Notes: generated by a model not told the origin, from the letters alone. A stretch of DNA of 34,844 bases from Asaccharospora irregularis DSM 2635 (GCF_900129815.1 NZ_FQWX01000020.1:1-34844), one strand, 5' to 3'. Numbered from the stretch's first letter, positions 1-9,357 are shown. Program-made: numbers and translations.

Positions 1-1
1 A

Positions 2-127
2 TACAATTTATCTTTGTGTGATAGGCTGGGTAGAGGTAATTTGACAGAGCAAACTATTAAAGAAGAGAAAAAACGTCTAAATAACTTTAGAGAATATTGC
101 GAGAAGGAAGTAAGCGGGGGACTTTAA
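2..127 (+). CDS. C-terminal fragment of an upstream gene, possibly an HD-domain / CCA-adding-type protein
   Basis: Only the last 41 codons lie in the window; the frame is open from base 2 to a TAA at 125-127, directly abutting the ATG of the next gene. The residues include a Cys-Asp-Arg-Leu-Gly-Arg-Gly stretch followed by a charged helix. This resembles the end of the HD domain in tRNA nucleotidyltransferase-like or other HD-phosphohydrolase proteins, where an (A/C)DxxGRG motif precedes a terminal helix. The reading frame and stop are clear, but the family is a guess from a short tail. It is probably co-transcribed with the lipoprotein, whose start follows with no gap. Confidence 0.45.
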   Translation, partial: YNLSLCDRLGRGNLTEQTIKEEKKRLNNFREYCEKEVSGGL

Positions 128-1504
128 ATGAAATTATTTAAGTTAGCAATTTTAGCAGTATCAACAATTTTTTTATTTACTGGATGTAGTGAAGATACAC
201 AATCTCCAGAACAGCTAGCAAAAAAACCTATATATAATGAAGAAAAAGAGATATTATATAAAGGGATAAATCAATTATTACCTCAAAATTCTTCATTAAT
301 ACTACCGTCTAATTCAAAGGAAGTAGGAAAAATCAATAAAGTTGATTTGAATGGAGATAGGGTAAAAGAATTGATTGTATTTGAAAAAAAGGAAAATTTA
401 AACGATAACACAAATGAAGTAGGATTTATGATATTAAGTGAAAGTGAAAATGAATATACAGATAAAGGCAATATTTTGCAAGAGGGAGATTCTATAGAGT
501 ATGCTAATTTCTATGATTTAGATAATGATGGAAATAAGGAGATAATATTAGTTATAAAAGAAAACGACACAACCTATATGCATATATATAACTTTGTTGA
601 CGATGAAATAAAAAAAATCTGTAGTTATGGATCTGAGTGGATTGAAAATAGCGAAGATTTTCACGATATGAAGGTAAAGATAGGATATGTAGACGATGAT
701 AATATTTTAGATATATTAATATTAAACCTAAATCCAAAAAACAATGAAATGTATGCTAGTATAGTTAATTTTGATAAAAATATTAAGCTAAAGGACTATG
801 TTAAGTTTGAAAATGTAAAAAATTTAAACAATTCATATATTACTATTGATAATGTTGCAAAACTTACAAAAGATAAAATGGTAAAGGGAGTAATATTAGA
901 TATCCCGAATATTAAAGACAATACTTATATAACACAGATATTATATCTTAAAGATGGAAAACTCTATAAGGCTTTTAGTGACTACGATAGAAATATAGCT
1001 AAGGCTTATTATATTCCTGCAGAAGATATAAATAAAGATGGTATTATTGATATACCTATAGTAGTTGGAACTGGCAATACATACAACATAAAATCCTCGG
1101 TAAATACAAGTTGGTATAGATGGAATGGTAAGATGGACGAGTCATCTGGATTATTATTTACTAGTCAAATATACTATAGTTATCAGTATAATTATAAATT
1201 ATTAATACCGAATAATTTGGTAAATAAAATAATAATAGAACCAGAGTACTCTAATGATAATGTATTATTTAAATTTTATTATTATGATATAGTAAATGGA
1301 AAGCCTAAGAAATTATTTACTATATCGGCAGAAAATAAAGTTGTTGCAGATGATAGTAAAGGTACTGGTACAAAGACTACTACTGTTCTTGAGGAGACTG
1401 AGGATTATAGATTTGTGTTATATCCAAATAATATAAAAGAAATGGAAAGGCTAGACATTACTAATTCTGCATTAAGAGAGTATTTCTCATTAATATATGA
1501 ATAG
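128..1504 (+). CDS. Lipoprotein with FG-GAP/VCBS-like acidic repeats
   Basis: A 458-residue protein with a typical lipoprotein signal: a Lys-containing start, a hydrophobic core and a lipobox FTGC ending at Cys20, so it should be anchored on the outer face of the membrane. The body carries repeated D-x-[DN]-x-D-x-x-x-[DE]-[IL] motifs at about residues 73-83, 130-138 and 300-308. These are the calcium-binding-like loops of FG-GAP/VCBS beta-propeller blades. A GGGGGA SD (116-121) lies 6 nt before the ATG. It sits just ahead of a two-component system in the same direction, so it may act as an accessory envelope sensor, though that is inference. Its substrate or ligand is unknown. Confidence 0.75.
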   Translation: MKLFKLAILAVSTIFLFTGCSEDTQSPEQLAKKPIYNEEKEILYKGINQLLPQNSSLILPSNSKEVGKINKVDLNGDRVKELIVFEKKENLNDNTNEVGFMILSESENEYTDKGNILQEGDSIEYANFYDLDNDGNKEIILVIKENDTTYMHIYNFVDDEIKKICSYGSEWIENSEDFHDMKVKIGYVDDDNILDILILNLNPKNNEMYASIVNFDKNIKLKDYVKFENVKNLNNSYITIDNVAKLTKDKMVKGVILDIPNIKDNTYITQILYLKDGKLYKAFSDYDRNIAKAYYIPAEDINKDGIIDIPIVVGTGNTYNIKSSVNTSWYRWNGKMDESSGLLFTSQIYYSYQYNYKLLIPNNLVNKIIIEPEYSNDNVLFKFYYYDIVNGKPKKLFTISAENKVVADDSKGTGTKTTTVLEETEDYRFVLYPNNIKEMERLDITNSALREYFSLIYE

Positions 1505-1527
1505 TATCTATTGGGAGGACTTTGAAT

Positions 1528-2226
1528 ATGAAGGAAAAAATACTTATATTAGAAGATGAAATAGGAATTAGAAGTTTTGTTAGTATAAACTTAAAAAGAG
1601 AAGGTTATGAAATAATAGAGGCAGGAACTGGACAAGAAGCTATAGAAAAGATGAAAACAGAAGAAGGAATAAAAATAGCGTTATTGGATGTAATGCTTCC
1701 AGATATAAGCGGTATAGAAGTATGTAAGTTTATAAGACAAAATTTTGACCAAGTTGGAATAATAATGTTGACAGCTAAGGCACAAGAGGATGACAAAATA
1801 GAAGGATTTATATCTGGGGCTGATGACTATATTATAAAACCGTTTAGTATAAAAGAATTATTAGTTAGAGTATCTGCCCTAATTAGAAGGGTCAGCAAAG
1901 ATGAATCTCAGACTAAAAACAATCAAATAGTGTCTCCACCATTTGTACTTGATATAGACAAGAGAAAATTATTCAAAAATAATGAGGAAATAGAACTTAC
2001 ACCGACAGAGTTTTCAATAGTAAAATACCTAATATCTAATGCAAAACAATCACTAAGCAGAGATCAAATATTAGATGAGGTTTGGGGAACTAACTACCTA
2101 TATGATTTTAAAATAGTAGATGTAAATATAAGAAGAATAAGAAATAAAATAGAGGATGACCCATCAAAGCCAAAATATATACAAACTATTTGGGGTTATG
2201 GATACTGTTTTAGAAAGGAAGAATAA
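1528..2226 (+). CDS. OmpR/PhoB-family DNA-binding response regulator
   Basis: A 232-residue two-component response regulator. The receiver domain (about 1-115) shows the acidic pocket E9/D10, the phospho-acceptor D54 in LLDVMLPD, T82 and the conserved K104 in the KPF motif. A winged-helix OmpR-type DNA-binding domain follows at about 135-230, with the typical ending around WGYGYCF. The chosen ATG has GGGAGGA at 1513-1519, 8 nt upstream; a TTG two codons earlier would sit too close to that SD. It is followed after 2 nt by its cognate histidine kinase. The stimulus and target genes cannot be read from the sequence. Confidence 0.93.
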   Translation: MKEKILILEDEIGIRSFVSINLKREGYEIIEAGTGQEAIEKMKTEEGIKIALLDVMLPDISGIEVCKFIRQNFDQVGIIMLTAKAQEDDKIEGFISGADDYIIKPFSIKELLVRVSALIRRVSKDESQTKNNQIVSPPFVLDIDKRKLFKNNEEIELTPTEFSIVKYLISNAKQSLSRDQILDEVWGTNYLYDFKIVDVNIRRIRNKIEDDPSKPKYIQTIWGYGYCFRKEE

Positions 2227-2228
2227 TA

Positions 2229-3659
2229 GTGCTACATTTTGAAGGCTTAAGAAAAAAAGTAATAAAAAACTATTTCACTATAATTATTATAACTGTTACT
2301 TTATTTGAAGGATTATTCATGTTATATATTCAAAATTATTACTATGATTCTGTAAGACAGTTATTAAAATCTCAAGTTGACTATACAAATAATGTATATA
2401 ATACAGTAACTATGGAAACAACAAGCTTTGAGAACAAAATAAATAAAATCTTTGAAATTCAAAGTGTAGAAAATAACCCCCGCTTTGGGATTCAGATAAT
2501 AGACAAAAACAGGAATATAATAATAGATCAATATAGCTTTAATACTGAAGAAAAAGCGGAGTATGAGGATGTTGAAAACGCCTTAAGGGACTCAAAACAT
2601 CTAACTCCATATACTTACAAAATAGAGGATACAGGGGAGCATGTTATGAGTATTTCAGCGCCTCTAAAGGTAAACAATATTGTAGAAGGAGTTGTAAGAT
2701 ATACAGTTTCTTTGGACCGAATTGATAATGCTATATTTAAGGTTGAAATAGGGCTTATATTAGCAGGTATATTTATTTTGCTTATTGCAATATCAATAAG
2801 TCTTAAATTTGCTGAAACTCTAATAAGACCACTTAGAGAATTAAAACAATTTGCCAATGAATTAGCCCATGGGAACTACAGTATAAAGCTAAAAAATACT
2901 AATATCCCAAATGATGAGATAGGTGATTTGGCTCAAACTTTTGAACATATGGCATCAGAAATAGACAAAAGTGAAAAATTAAAAGAAGAGTTTATATCAT
3001 CTGTATCACATGAACTAAGAACACCTCTAACATCTATAAAAGGTTGGAGTGAAACACTCGGATATGATGGTATAACAAAAGATGAGTTGGATTTAGGGCT
3101 GGGTATTATCCAGGATGAGACTGAAAGACTTATAAAACTGGTTGAGGAACTTCTAGATTTTTCACGCCTTTCTTCAGATAGAATAAAACTTCAGATAGAT
3201 ATTGTCGACATAAAGGCATTGGCTACTGGAGTAGTAAACCAACTTAGAGTAAAAGCAGATGAAAAAGACATAGCTTTAATTGCTGAATTTGAAACCGAGA
3301 ATATAGTAAGTGTTCAGGGGGACAAAAACAGACTAAGACAGGTACTTATAAATCTGATACAGAATTCAATTAAATTCACTAAAAACGAAGGCTACATAAA
3401 GGTAATAGTATCACAAGATGATACGTATACGACTGTAAAAGTTGAAGACAATGGAGCAGGAATAGAAAAACAAAATCTAACAAAGGTATTAGATAAATTT
3501 TTCCAAGAAGATTACAACAAAGCAGGAAGTGGTTTAGGACTAGCTATAAGTAACGAAATAGTTAAGTTACATGGCGGTGAAATGTCTATAGAAAGTGAAA
3601 AAGACTTAGGAACATGTATAACATTTACAATAAAAAATAAACTAATAGAATCAATTTAA
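2229..3659 (+). CDS. Membrane sensor histidine kinase (HAMP-HisKA-HATPase)
   Basis: A 476-residue kinase paired with the preceding regulator; its GTG start lies 2 nt after that gene's stop. Two transmembrane segments (about 13-34 and 172-192) bracket an extracytoplasmic sensor region of about 135 residues. A HAMP linker (about 193-250), a HisKA domain with the phosphorylated H261 in SHELRTPL, and a HATPase domain follow. The HATPase has an N box around N379, a G1 box DNGAG (407-411) and a G2 box GSGLGL (433-438). All catalytic elements look intact. The architecture resembles PhoR/ResE-type kinases, but the signal is unknown. The lipoprotein upstream may be functionally linked. Confidence 0.93.
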   Translation: MLHFEGLRKKVIKNYFTIIIITVTLFEGLFMLYIQNYYYDSVRQLLKSQVDYTNNVYNTVTMETTSFENKINKIFEIQSVENNPRFGIQIIDKNRNIIIDQYSFNTEEKAEYEDVENALRDSKHLTPYTYKIEDTGEHVMSISAPLKVNNIVEGVVRYTVSLDRIDNAIFKVEIGLILAGIFILLIAISISLKFAETLIRPLRELKQFANELAHGNYSIKLKNTNIPNDEIGDLAQTFEHMASEIDKSEKLKEEFISSVSHELRTPLTSIKGWSETLGYDGITKDELDLGLGIIQDETERLIKLVEELLDFSRLSSDRIKLQIDIVDIKALATGVVNQLRVKADEKDIALIAEFETENIVSVQGDKNRLRQVLINLIQNSIKFTKNEGYIKVIVSQDDTYTTVKVEDNGAGIEKQNLTKVLDKFFQEDYNKAGSGLGLAISNEIVKLHGGEMSIESEKDLGTCITFTIKNKLIESI

Positions 3660-3689
3660 ACTTTGATTAAATTTTGAAAAGAGGAAAAC

Positions 3690-4427
3690 ATGAGAAATAT
3701 AAAAATGGTAGTAGCATACGATGGTTCAAGATACAAAGGATTTCAAAGACTTAGAGATAACGATATGACAATACAGGGAAAACTAGAAACAGTTCTTAGT
3801 AAAATGACAGGTGAAGAAATAGAGATAATCGGATCTGGAAGAACAGATATGGGTGTTCATTCACATGGTCAGGTTGTAAATTTCAAGACTAAGTTTGAAG
3901 ATTCTATACCTAAAATGCAAAGATATCTGTATGAGTACTTGCCAGAGGATATTGTAGTAAAAGAAATGGAAGAAGTTGATGAGAGATTTCACTCAAGATA
4001 TAATGTAAAGACAAAAACTTATCTATATAAGATAGACAATAATAAATTCCACGATCCTTTTACTAGGAAATATGCACTACATATAAATAAAAAATTAAAT
4101 TTAGAATTGATGATAGAGGCCAGTAAATATCTAGTTGGCGAGCATGATTTCACAAGCTTTGCATCATCTAAATCTAAAAAGAAGTCTAATATAAGAGAAA
4201 TCTACGCTATAAATATAAAAGAAAATAAAAATCTAATAGAAATTTATATAGAGGGAAATGGATTTTTATATAATATGGTTAGAATAATAGTAGGAGCTCT
4301 TATAGAAGTTGGATTAGGGAAAAAGAAACCAATAGATATAAAGGAAATGTTAGAACTTAAGGATAGAACCAAAGCATCAGAGACAGCACTTGCAAAAGGA
4401 TTATCTCTATACAAAGTAAAATATTAG
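3690..4427 (+). CDS. truA: tRNA pseudouridine(38-40) synthase TruA
   Basis: A 245-residue enzyme that isomerises uridines in the tRNA anticodon arm (positions 38-40). The catalytic Asp is D53 within the signature GSGRTDMGVH. The YDGSRYKGFQ motif near the N terminus and GNGFLYNMVR near residue 190 are also typical of the family. Length is normal. The ATG is preceded by GAGGAAAA. It lies 30 nt after the kinase gene and is closed by a strong hairpin terminator, so it is probably the last gene of the lipoprotein/two-component unit. Clostridia often carry more than one truA copy, and this one is not next to ribosomal protein genes. Confidence 0.93.
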   Translation: MRNIKMVVAYDGSRYKGFQRLRDNDMTIQGKLETVLSKMTGEEIEIIGSGRTDMGVHSHGQVVNFKTKFEDSIPKMQRYLYEYLPEDIVVKEMEEVDERFHSRYNVKTKTYLYKIDNNKFHDPFTRKYALHINKKLNLELMIEASKYLVGEHDFTSFASSKSKKKSNIREIYAINIKENKNLIEIYIEGNGFLYNMVRIIVGALIEVGLGKKKPIDIKEMLELKDRTKASETALAKGLSLYKVKY

Positions 4428-4432
4428 AACAA

Positions 4433-4500
4433 AAAATAGCTTTCTATGATAATTTCTAAATAAATAGATTTTATCATAAAAAGCTATTTTGATTTTTATT
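4433..4500 (+). terminator. Rho-independent terminator after truA, probably bidirectional
   Basis: The inverted repeat AAAATAGCTTT-c-TATGATAA (4433-4452) pairs with 4471-4490, giving a long A/T-rich stem with a core GC pair and a T-rich flank on the plus strand. The minus-strand DUF421/DUF4363 unit ends just beyond it, so it may stop transcription from both sides. Confidence 0.8.
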
Positions 4501-4519
4501 TTAAGTATTTAAAAGGATA

Positions 4520-4900
4520 TTAGAAAATATGATTTAAATCACATCTCTCACTTTCGACTATATTATCTAAAGCCATTTTGATTAGTTCAATCTGTTCAAA
4601 TGATAGTGGCTTGTCATTCAGTGAAATAGCCTTATCTAAAATATTTAGATTACGAGATACATTATTGAAATATTCGTGATTTAAAAGTTTGTACCAAATA
4701 TTTTTTTCTTTATGCCAAGATTTTGTTAAATCTTCAAGATCTTCTTTAGCATCATCCCAATTGTTTTCGATTATATGATTTTCAATTACGCTTATTTTAT
4801 TTTCATATTTAGTTGAAAAATTTTCGATTTCTGTATTTATATAAAAACCTAGAAATAAAAATATAAAAGTCCATGTTAAAACTGAAAATAAAGACTTCAA
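4520..4900 (-). CDS. DUF4363-family small membrane-anchored protein
   Basis: A 126-residue protein with one N-terminal hydrophobic segment (about residues 4-22) followed by a helical, charged region, matching the size and layout of DUF4363 proteins. The start is a TTG whose SD GAGGTG lies 8 nt upstream on the minus strand. It sits 22 nt after the DUF421 gene in the same direction, a pairing seen repeatedly in Clostridia, which suggests that the two proteins work together at the membrane. No catalytic motif is visible and no biochemical function is established that I can cite. Confidence 0.7.
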   Translation of the reverse strand: MKSLFSVLTWTFIFLFLGFYINTEIENFSTKYENKISVIENHIIENNWDDAKEDLEDLTKSWHKEKNIWYKLLNHEYFNNVSRNLNILDKAISLNDKPLSFEQIELIKMALDNIVESERCDLNHIF

Positions 4901-4922
4901 AATTTAATCACCTCGATTGAGT

Positions 4923-5579
4923 TTAACTTTGTTTTTTCTGGATAAATATTTTGTCATTTTCATCTAAAACACATATTAATACGTCTTTTATATTATCAGC
5001 ATTGTGTGATTTTAGAGTGCTTATTAGCCAATTTTTATCCTTAGCAAGCATATCAAGATTCTCGTCTATAATTTTACCATCAAGAACTAATACTAAAGGT
5101 AGATGTTTAAATTCCTTAGTTGGAGTACTATTATATTCAGACGAAGGGAGTACACTAAGGTTTCCGTCTGTTTCCAGTATTGCATATTGAACATCCTTAA
5201 TATGAAAATAACCTTCTATTCTAAGTTGCTCTAATAACTCATCTATACTTATTCTCTCTTTTTTTAACTCCTTGTAATTAATTTTGCCCTTACTAATTAA
5301 GACAGATGGCTTCCCAGATAAAAGTGCGGCAAAACTTCTGCTTTTTAAGCACAAATATGAGATTAAAGTCTGCATAAGTACAAGACCAGTTATAGAAGCT
5401 ATTCCGTAGATAATAGGCAAGCTATTATCCTCCATGGGAAGGGAGGCTACCTCTGCTATTAGCAGTGTTATAACTAAATCATAAGAGTTCATCTCAGCAA
5501 TTTCGCCTTTTCCCATTACTCTAAGAGCTATTAGAACAGCTAGATATAGTATTATACTTCTAATTAATACAATAACCAT
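4923..5579 (-). CDS. DUF421 (YetF-like) membrane protein
   Basis: A 218-residue protein with about three N-terminal transmembrane segments (roughly 4-21, 33-50, 56-78) and a soluble C-terminal region. The RVMGKGEIAEMNSYDLV segment is characteristic of the DUF421/YetF family, as is the LRIEGYFHIKDVQYAILE region with its Asp-Val-x-Tyr-Ala-x-Leu-Glu core. The SD AAGGAGA lies 6 nt before the ATG on the minus strand. It is the first gene of a two-gene unit with the DUF4363 gene. YetF-type proteins occur in Bacillus with spore- or stress-linked paralogues, but the function here is not known. Confidence 0.85.
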   Translation of the reverse strand: MVIVLIRSIILYLAVLIALRVMGKGEIAEMNSYDLVITLLIAEVASLPMEDNSLPIIYGIASITGLVLMQTLISYLCLKSRSFAALLSGKPSVLISKGKINYKELKKERISIDELLEQLRIEGYFHIKDVQYAILETDGNLSVLPSSEYNSTPTKEFKHLPLVLVLDGKIIDENLDMLAKDKNWLISTLKSHNADNIKDVLICVLDENDKIFIQKKQS

Positions 5580-5738
5580 AAACTTCTCCTTAAATTATCA
5601 TAATAACATTAGTATTTACTAAAAAAATATAATAATACCAAGATCTTAGAAGAAAAATTTTACAATGTAATGAATTGATTTACTGTATAATTTAGATAGC
5701 AAAAACCTATAAGTAATTAAGATTTGATTTTACTTTAA

Positions 5739-5768
5739 TTGAGAAATTTACTATAAATATGGTATAAT
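5739..5768 (+). promoter_or_regulatory. Sigma-A-type promoter for miaB
   Basis: TTGAGA (5739-5744), 18 nt, TATAAT (5763-5768) lie about 40 nt ahead of the miaB start. The match to the vegetative consensus is good. The rest of the 228-nt divergent gap (5580-5807) shows only A/T-rich sequence. Confidence 0.65.
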
Positions 5769-5807
5769 TATTCTCATATGCAAAAACAGAACTAGGAGGA
5801 ATTGACT

Positions 5808-7241
5808 ATGGGAAAAAGAAAGCAAGTACAAGTTCCTATGGAGAAAATAAAAGAACAAGACAGATTTATAGAAGCTGTATCTGAAATAAATTCAAGGTAT
5901 TATGCTATACATCAGCAAAAGCCTAAGTATTTAATTCAAACATTTGGATGTCAGATGAATGAGCATGACTCAGAAAAATTAAGTGCAATGCTAGAAGATA
6001 TGGGCTATGTTCAAGGGATGATGGTAGAAGAATGTGAGTTAATAATATATAATACCTGTGCAGTAAGAGAAAATGCAGAATTAAAAGTATATGGGAACCT
6101 TGGTCACTTAAAATTAGCAAAAAGAAAAAATCCTGACTTAAAAATTGCAGTATGTGGTTGCATGATGCAACAACCTCATGTAGTAAAAGAGTTAAAATCT
6201 AAATATAGACACGTTGATTTAATATTTGGAACACATAACCTGTATAAATTCCCAGAACTATTAGTTAAATCTATAGATTCAGAAAAAATGTTAATTGATG
6301 TATGGGACGTTGATGGAGAAGTTGTAGAAGGATTAAGAAGCAATAGAAAATTTGAGTTAAAAGCTTTTGTAAATATAATGTATGGATGTAATAACTTCTG
6401 TACTTACTGTATAGTTCCATACACTAGAGGAAGAGAAAGAAGTAGGACTCCAGAAGATATAATAGCAGAAATAAAGGAATTGGTCGCAAACGGTACAAAA
6501 GAGGTAACACTACTTGGGCAAAATGTCGACTCATACGGCAAGACTTTAGAAAATCCTATAAAATTTGCTGAACTTCTGCGTATGGTAAATGATATAGAAG
6601 GGCTTGAAAGAGTAAGATTTATGACTTCACACCCTAAAGATATATCTGACGAAGTTATATATGCTATGAGGGATTGTGAAAAAGTATGTGAATTTCTACA
6701 CTTACCAATTCAATGTGGAAGTAGTAGGCTTTTAAATAAAATGAATAGACATTATACAAAAGAATACTATTTAGAAATAATAGAAAAAGCTAAAAAAGAA
6801 GTTCCAAATATAGCATTTTCAACAGACCTAATGATAGGATTTCCAGGAGAAACAGAGGAAGATATTTTAGATACTCTAGATGTAGTTGAAAAGGTAAGAT
6901 ATGACTCTGCATTTACGTTTATATATTCTAAAAGAGAAGGAACTCCAGCAGCAAAAATGGAAGATCAGATACCAGATGATATAAAGCATGAAAGATTTAA
7001 TAGAGTTTTAGAACTTGTAAATAAGATATCTGGCGAGATAAATGCAGAATATGAAGGAAAAACTGTAGAAGTTTTAGTAGAGGGAAGAAGTAAACAAGAT
7101 GAAACTAAATTTGCAGGAAGAACAAGACAAAATAAACTTGTGAATTTTGAAGGTGGAAATGACGATTTAATCGGTAAGTTAGTAATGGTTGAGATAGTTG
7201 AAGCTAAGACTTTTGCATTAAATGGTGTTTTAAAAAAATAG
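5808..7241 (+). CDS. miaB: tRNA-2-methylthio-N6-dimethylallyladenosine synthase MiaB
   Basis: A radical-SAM methylthiotransferase that adds the 2-methylthio group to i6A37 of tRNAs reading U-starting codons. The N-terminal UPF0004 domain supplies three cluster Cys (C48, C84, C118). The radical SAM cluster motif CNNFCTYC gives C194, C198 and C201, and a TRAM domain ends the protein (about 415-477). I use the ATG at 5808, with AGGAGGA at 5794-5800, 7 nt upstream; the in-frame TTG two codons earlier is too close to the SD. It acts on the product of MiaA, encoded about 10 kb downstream. In many Clostridia miaB directly precedes mutS, but here other genes intervene. Confidence 0.96.
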   Translation: MGKRKQVQVPMEKIKEQDRFIEAVSEINSRYYAIHQQKPKYLIQTFGCQMNEHDSEKLSAMLEDMGYVQGMMVEECELIIYNTCAVRENAELKVYGNLGHLKLAKRKNPDLKIAVCGCMMQQPHVVKELKSKYRHVDLIFGTHNLYKFPELLVKSIDSEKMLIDVWDVDGEVVEGLRSNRKFELKAFVNIMYGCNNFCTYCIVPYTRGRERSRTPEDIIAEIKELVANGTKEVTLLGQNVDSYGKTLENPIKFAELLRMVNDIEGLERVRFMTSHPKDISDEVIYAMRDCEKVCEFLHLPIQCGSSRLLNKMNRHYTKEYYLEIIEKAKKEVPNIAFSTDLMIGFPGETEEDILDTLDVVEKVRYDSAFTFIYSKREGTPAAKMEDQIPDDIKHERFNRVLELVNKISGEINAEYEGKTVEVLVEGRSKQDETKFAGRTRQNKLVNFEGGNDDLIGKLVMVEIVEAKTFALNGVLKK

Positions 7242-7258
7242 ATATATTTGATTGAGAT

Positions 7259-7307
7259 AAAGTGTGCATTTGGAGTGATTAAATATCATTTAAATGCACA
7301 CTTTTTA
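7259..7307 (+). terminator. Bidirectional terminator between miaB and the NUDIX gene
   Basis: A perfect 13-bp inverted repeat AAAGTGTGCATTT (7259-7271) / AAATGCACACTTT (7292-7304) is followed by a T tract, with an A tract on the other side. It lies between convergent genes and should terminate both. Confidence 0.88.
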
Positions 7308-7316
7308 ACTAGATTC

Positions 7317-7928
7317 CTAAGAAGTCAAAAAACCAAGAAAATTATACAAAATCCTTGCAGTTATCCCCCATATAATATAATCCTCATACTTATAAAATAA
7401 AGTAGGATATACCCCAGTCTCAAACTTATACTCCCTTTTATTAGGGATTATATCATAAGGAAAATCATCACTAGGAACAATCTTAATAGTATTGTTATAA
7501 ATACTAGGAGGATTTTCTAAAAAATGCTTTATAGGAACAATAAAAACGTGATCTACCTCATCCTCGTTTATATCCAAACAATTCAAGTCCTTTATATAAC
7601 CCAGATAAGGGTGTATTATATATTTTGCAGGAGTTATAAATAAATCTAGTGAAGAGATTATTTCTATATTATCTTTACAGGTACCAAGTTCTTCACAAGT
7701 CTCTCTAATAGCAGCCTTATAAGGGGTTTCATTAGGTTCTATTTTCCCACCAGGAAAAGAAATTTCATTAGGTTGATTTTTTAAATTTTTAGATCTAACT
7801 TCAAATAATATGTAATATGAATTATCTTTTTTCACAATGGGAATTAAAACAGAAGCTTTTTTCATTTTTTCTTCGCCATTTATGTAAGGTTTGAAATTTT
7901 TAAATTTTTCTTTAAGTTCATCAATCAT
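7317..7928 (-). CDS. NUDIX hydrolase, CoA diphosphatase-like
   Basis: A 203-residue NUDIX protein. The Nudix box is intact: GG-x5-E ... a REx2EELG-type stretch (RETCEELGT) at about residues 60-83, which binds the catalytic Mg2+. The stretch before it (a LLFExRSxxL-type segment running into FPGG) matches the NuCoA-type motif of CoA pyrophosphatases (NudL/YeaB group). These cleave CoA to phosphopantetheine and 3',5'-ADP. The SD AAGGAGAG lies upstream of the ATG on the minus strand. It is a single gene convergent with miaB. The substrate assignment is from family motif only. Confidence 0.82.
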   Translation of the reverse strand: MIDELKEKFKNFKPYINGEEKMKKASVLIPIVKKDNSYYILFEVRSKNLKNQPNEISFPGGKIEPNETPYKAAIRETCEELGTCKDNIEIISSLDLFITPAKYIIHPYLGYIKDLNCLDINEDEVDHVFIVPIKHFLENPPSIYNNTIKIVPSDDFPYDIIPNKREYKFETGVYPTLFYKYEDYIIWGITARILYNFLGFLTS

Positions 7929-7956
7929 TATACTCTCCTTTTAAAAATTTAAATGC

Positions 7957-7985
7957 TTGTATATATATTATAATATAGATATAAT
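7957..7985 (+). promoter_or_regulatory. Candidate promoter for the MFS transporter gene
   Basis: TTGTAT (7957-7962), 17 nt, TATAAT (7980-7985), about 40 nt before the ATG at 8025. The surrounding divergent spacer is almost pure A/T, so chance matches are likely. Confidence 0.5.
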
Positions 7986-8024
7986 ATTAAAATATACAAA
8001 AAATTAAATAGATCAGGAGAGATT

Positions 8025-9263
8025 ATGAAGACAAAAAATAACTTTTTTTATGGATGGATAGTAGTAATTTGTGCATGTATAGTTATGTCAACTGTTTATG
8101 GAATTATATTTAATACGCCGGGGCTATTTGTAAAGTACATATCTAATGATTTAGGTGTATCGAGGTCATTAATTTCTGTTCAAATGGCGCTTATGACTAT
8201 GACTTTTGCAGTAATATCATTTTTTATAGGAAAGAAAATAGATAAAATAGGAATAAAAAACTCAATGATTTTGGGAACTGTTTTTGCGAGTTTTGGGCTT
8301 ATAGGTTTTTCATTTGTAGAGTCTTTGCCACTATTTTATATATGTTCTGTAATGACCGGAATCGGTATGGGATTTGCAACATCAGTTCCTGTAAATGTAT
8401 TGATATCCAAGTGGTTTGAGGAGAAAAGCGGACTTATAACTGGGATAGTACTTTCATTTACTGGTGTGGGTGGATTTTTAGCAACTCAACTGATTAATTT
8501 TTTAATTAATACGAGAAGCTGGAGATCAGCGTATATGGCAGTTGGTCTTATATGTTTATTTGTTACCTTACCAATTATAATTATTTTTATAAAAGAAAGT
8601 CCAAGTAGTATAGGACAGCAACCTTATGGAGAATCTAAAAATAAAAATTTAAAACTAGATATTAGTGGGTATACATTAAAAGAAATAAAAAATAACAAGC
8701 ATTTTAAATCGTTACTTTTAGGTGTGTTTATACTTAATTTTATAAACACAGGTCTTTTGTCTCATTTGCCTTCTTTTATAACAGATATAGGACATAGTTC
8801 AAATTTTGCAGCTACAATAAATTCTATATTTTTAGTAGGTCTTATGGCGTCAAAATTCTTAATGGGGAATTTATTAGACAAAATAGGTGGAAAAAAGGTA
8901 TTTTTTATTGGAAGTATATGCTTTGTAATAGTTTTTACTTTATGTACAATTGGAACGAGCAAGCCTATATGTATAGTATTTAGTATTATATTTTCTATTG
9001 GGTCCAGTTTGGGGACAGTATCGTTGCCGTTTTTAGCTAGAGACTTATATGGTAAAAAAGACTATGCTTCTATACTAGGGATAATAACCTTTGTAGGAAT
9101 GATGGGATGTTCTATAGCTTCACCATTTTCAGGATTTATAAATGATACCTTCAATAGCTACAATATAGCCTGGGTAATATATGGATGCTTGGGAGCTACT
9201 GTGTATTTATTTATAAAATATGCCTATAAACTAAGATACAATCCAGAAGTAATTGAAAAATAA
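8025..9263 (+). CDS. Major facilitator superfamily transporter
   Basis: A 412-residue protein with about 12 hydrophobic segments in two halves separated by a charged central loop (about residues 195-225). The N-terminal YGWIVV segment is typical of the OFA (oxalate/formate antiporter-like) and monocarboxylate-type MFS groups, as is the GKKIDKIG loop after TM2 with its repeat GNLLDKIGGKK in the second half. The SD AGGAGAG lies 8 nt before the ATG. It is transcribed alone, just upstream of the thiamine-regulated operon but before its riboswitch, so it is probably not TPP-controlled. The substrate cannot be inferred beyond a small, likely anionic, solute. Confidence 0.82.
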   Translation: MKTKNNFFYGWIVVICACIVMSTVYGIIFNTPGLFVKYISNDLGVSRSLISVQMALMTMTFAVISFFIGKKIDKIGIKNSMILGTVFASFGLIGFSFVESLPLFYICSVMTGIGMGFATSVPVNVLISKWFEEKSGLITGIVLSFTGVGGFLATQLINFLINTRSWRSAYMAVGLICLFVTLPIIIIFIKESPSSIGQQPYGESKNKNLKLDISGYTLKEIKNNKHFKSLLLGVFILNFINTGLLSHLPSFITDIGHSSNFAATINSIFLVGLMASKFLMGNLLDKIGGKKVFFIGSICFVIVFTLCTIGTSKPICIVFSIIFSIGSSLGTVSLPFLARDLYGKKDYASILGIITFVGMMGCSIASPFSGFINDTFNSYNIAWVIYGCLGATVYLFIKYAYKLRYNPEVIEK

Positions 9264-9313
9264 ATATAGATATATATTAGTACAATCAAACAAAGAGTCT
9301 TATACTACAATAT

Positions 9314-9342
9314 TTGTTAAAATATGATAATTGTAGTATAAT
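9314..9342 (+). promoter_or_regulatory. Promoter of the TPP-riboswitch operon
   Basis: TTGTTA (9314-9319), 17 nt, TATAAT (9337-9342) lie just upstream of the aptamer. A perfect 10-bp inverted repeat TATACTACAA / TTGTAGTATA (9301-9310 / 9331-9340) overlaps it; it may be an incidental feature, the end of the MFS transcript or an operator. Confidence 0.65.
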
Positions 9343-9357
9343 AAAATTTAGATTACA

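Noticed and set aside
9301-9340. Perfect 10-bp inverted repeat after the MFS gene, considered as a terminator
   Set aside because: The right arm contains the thi operon -10 and is not followed by a T tract; it is better explained as overlapping the promoter.
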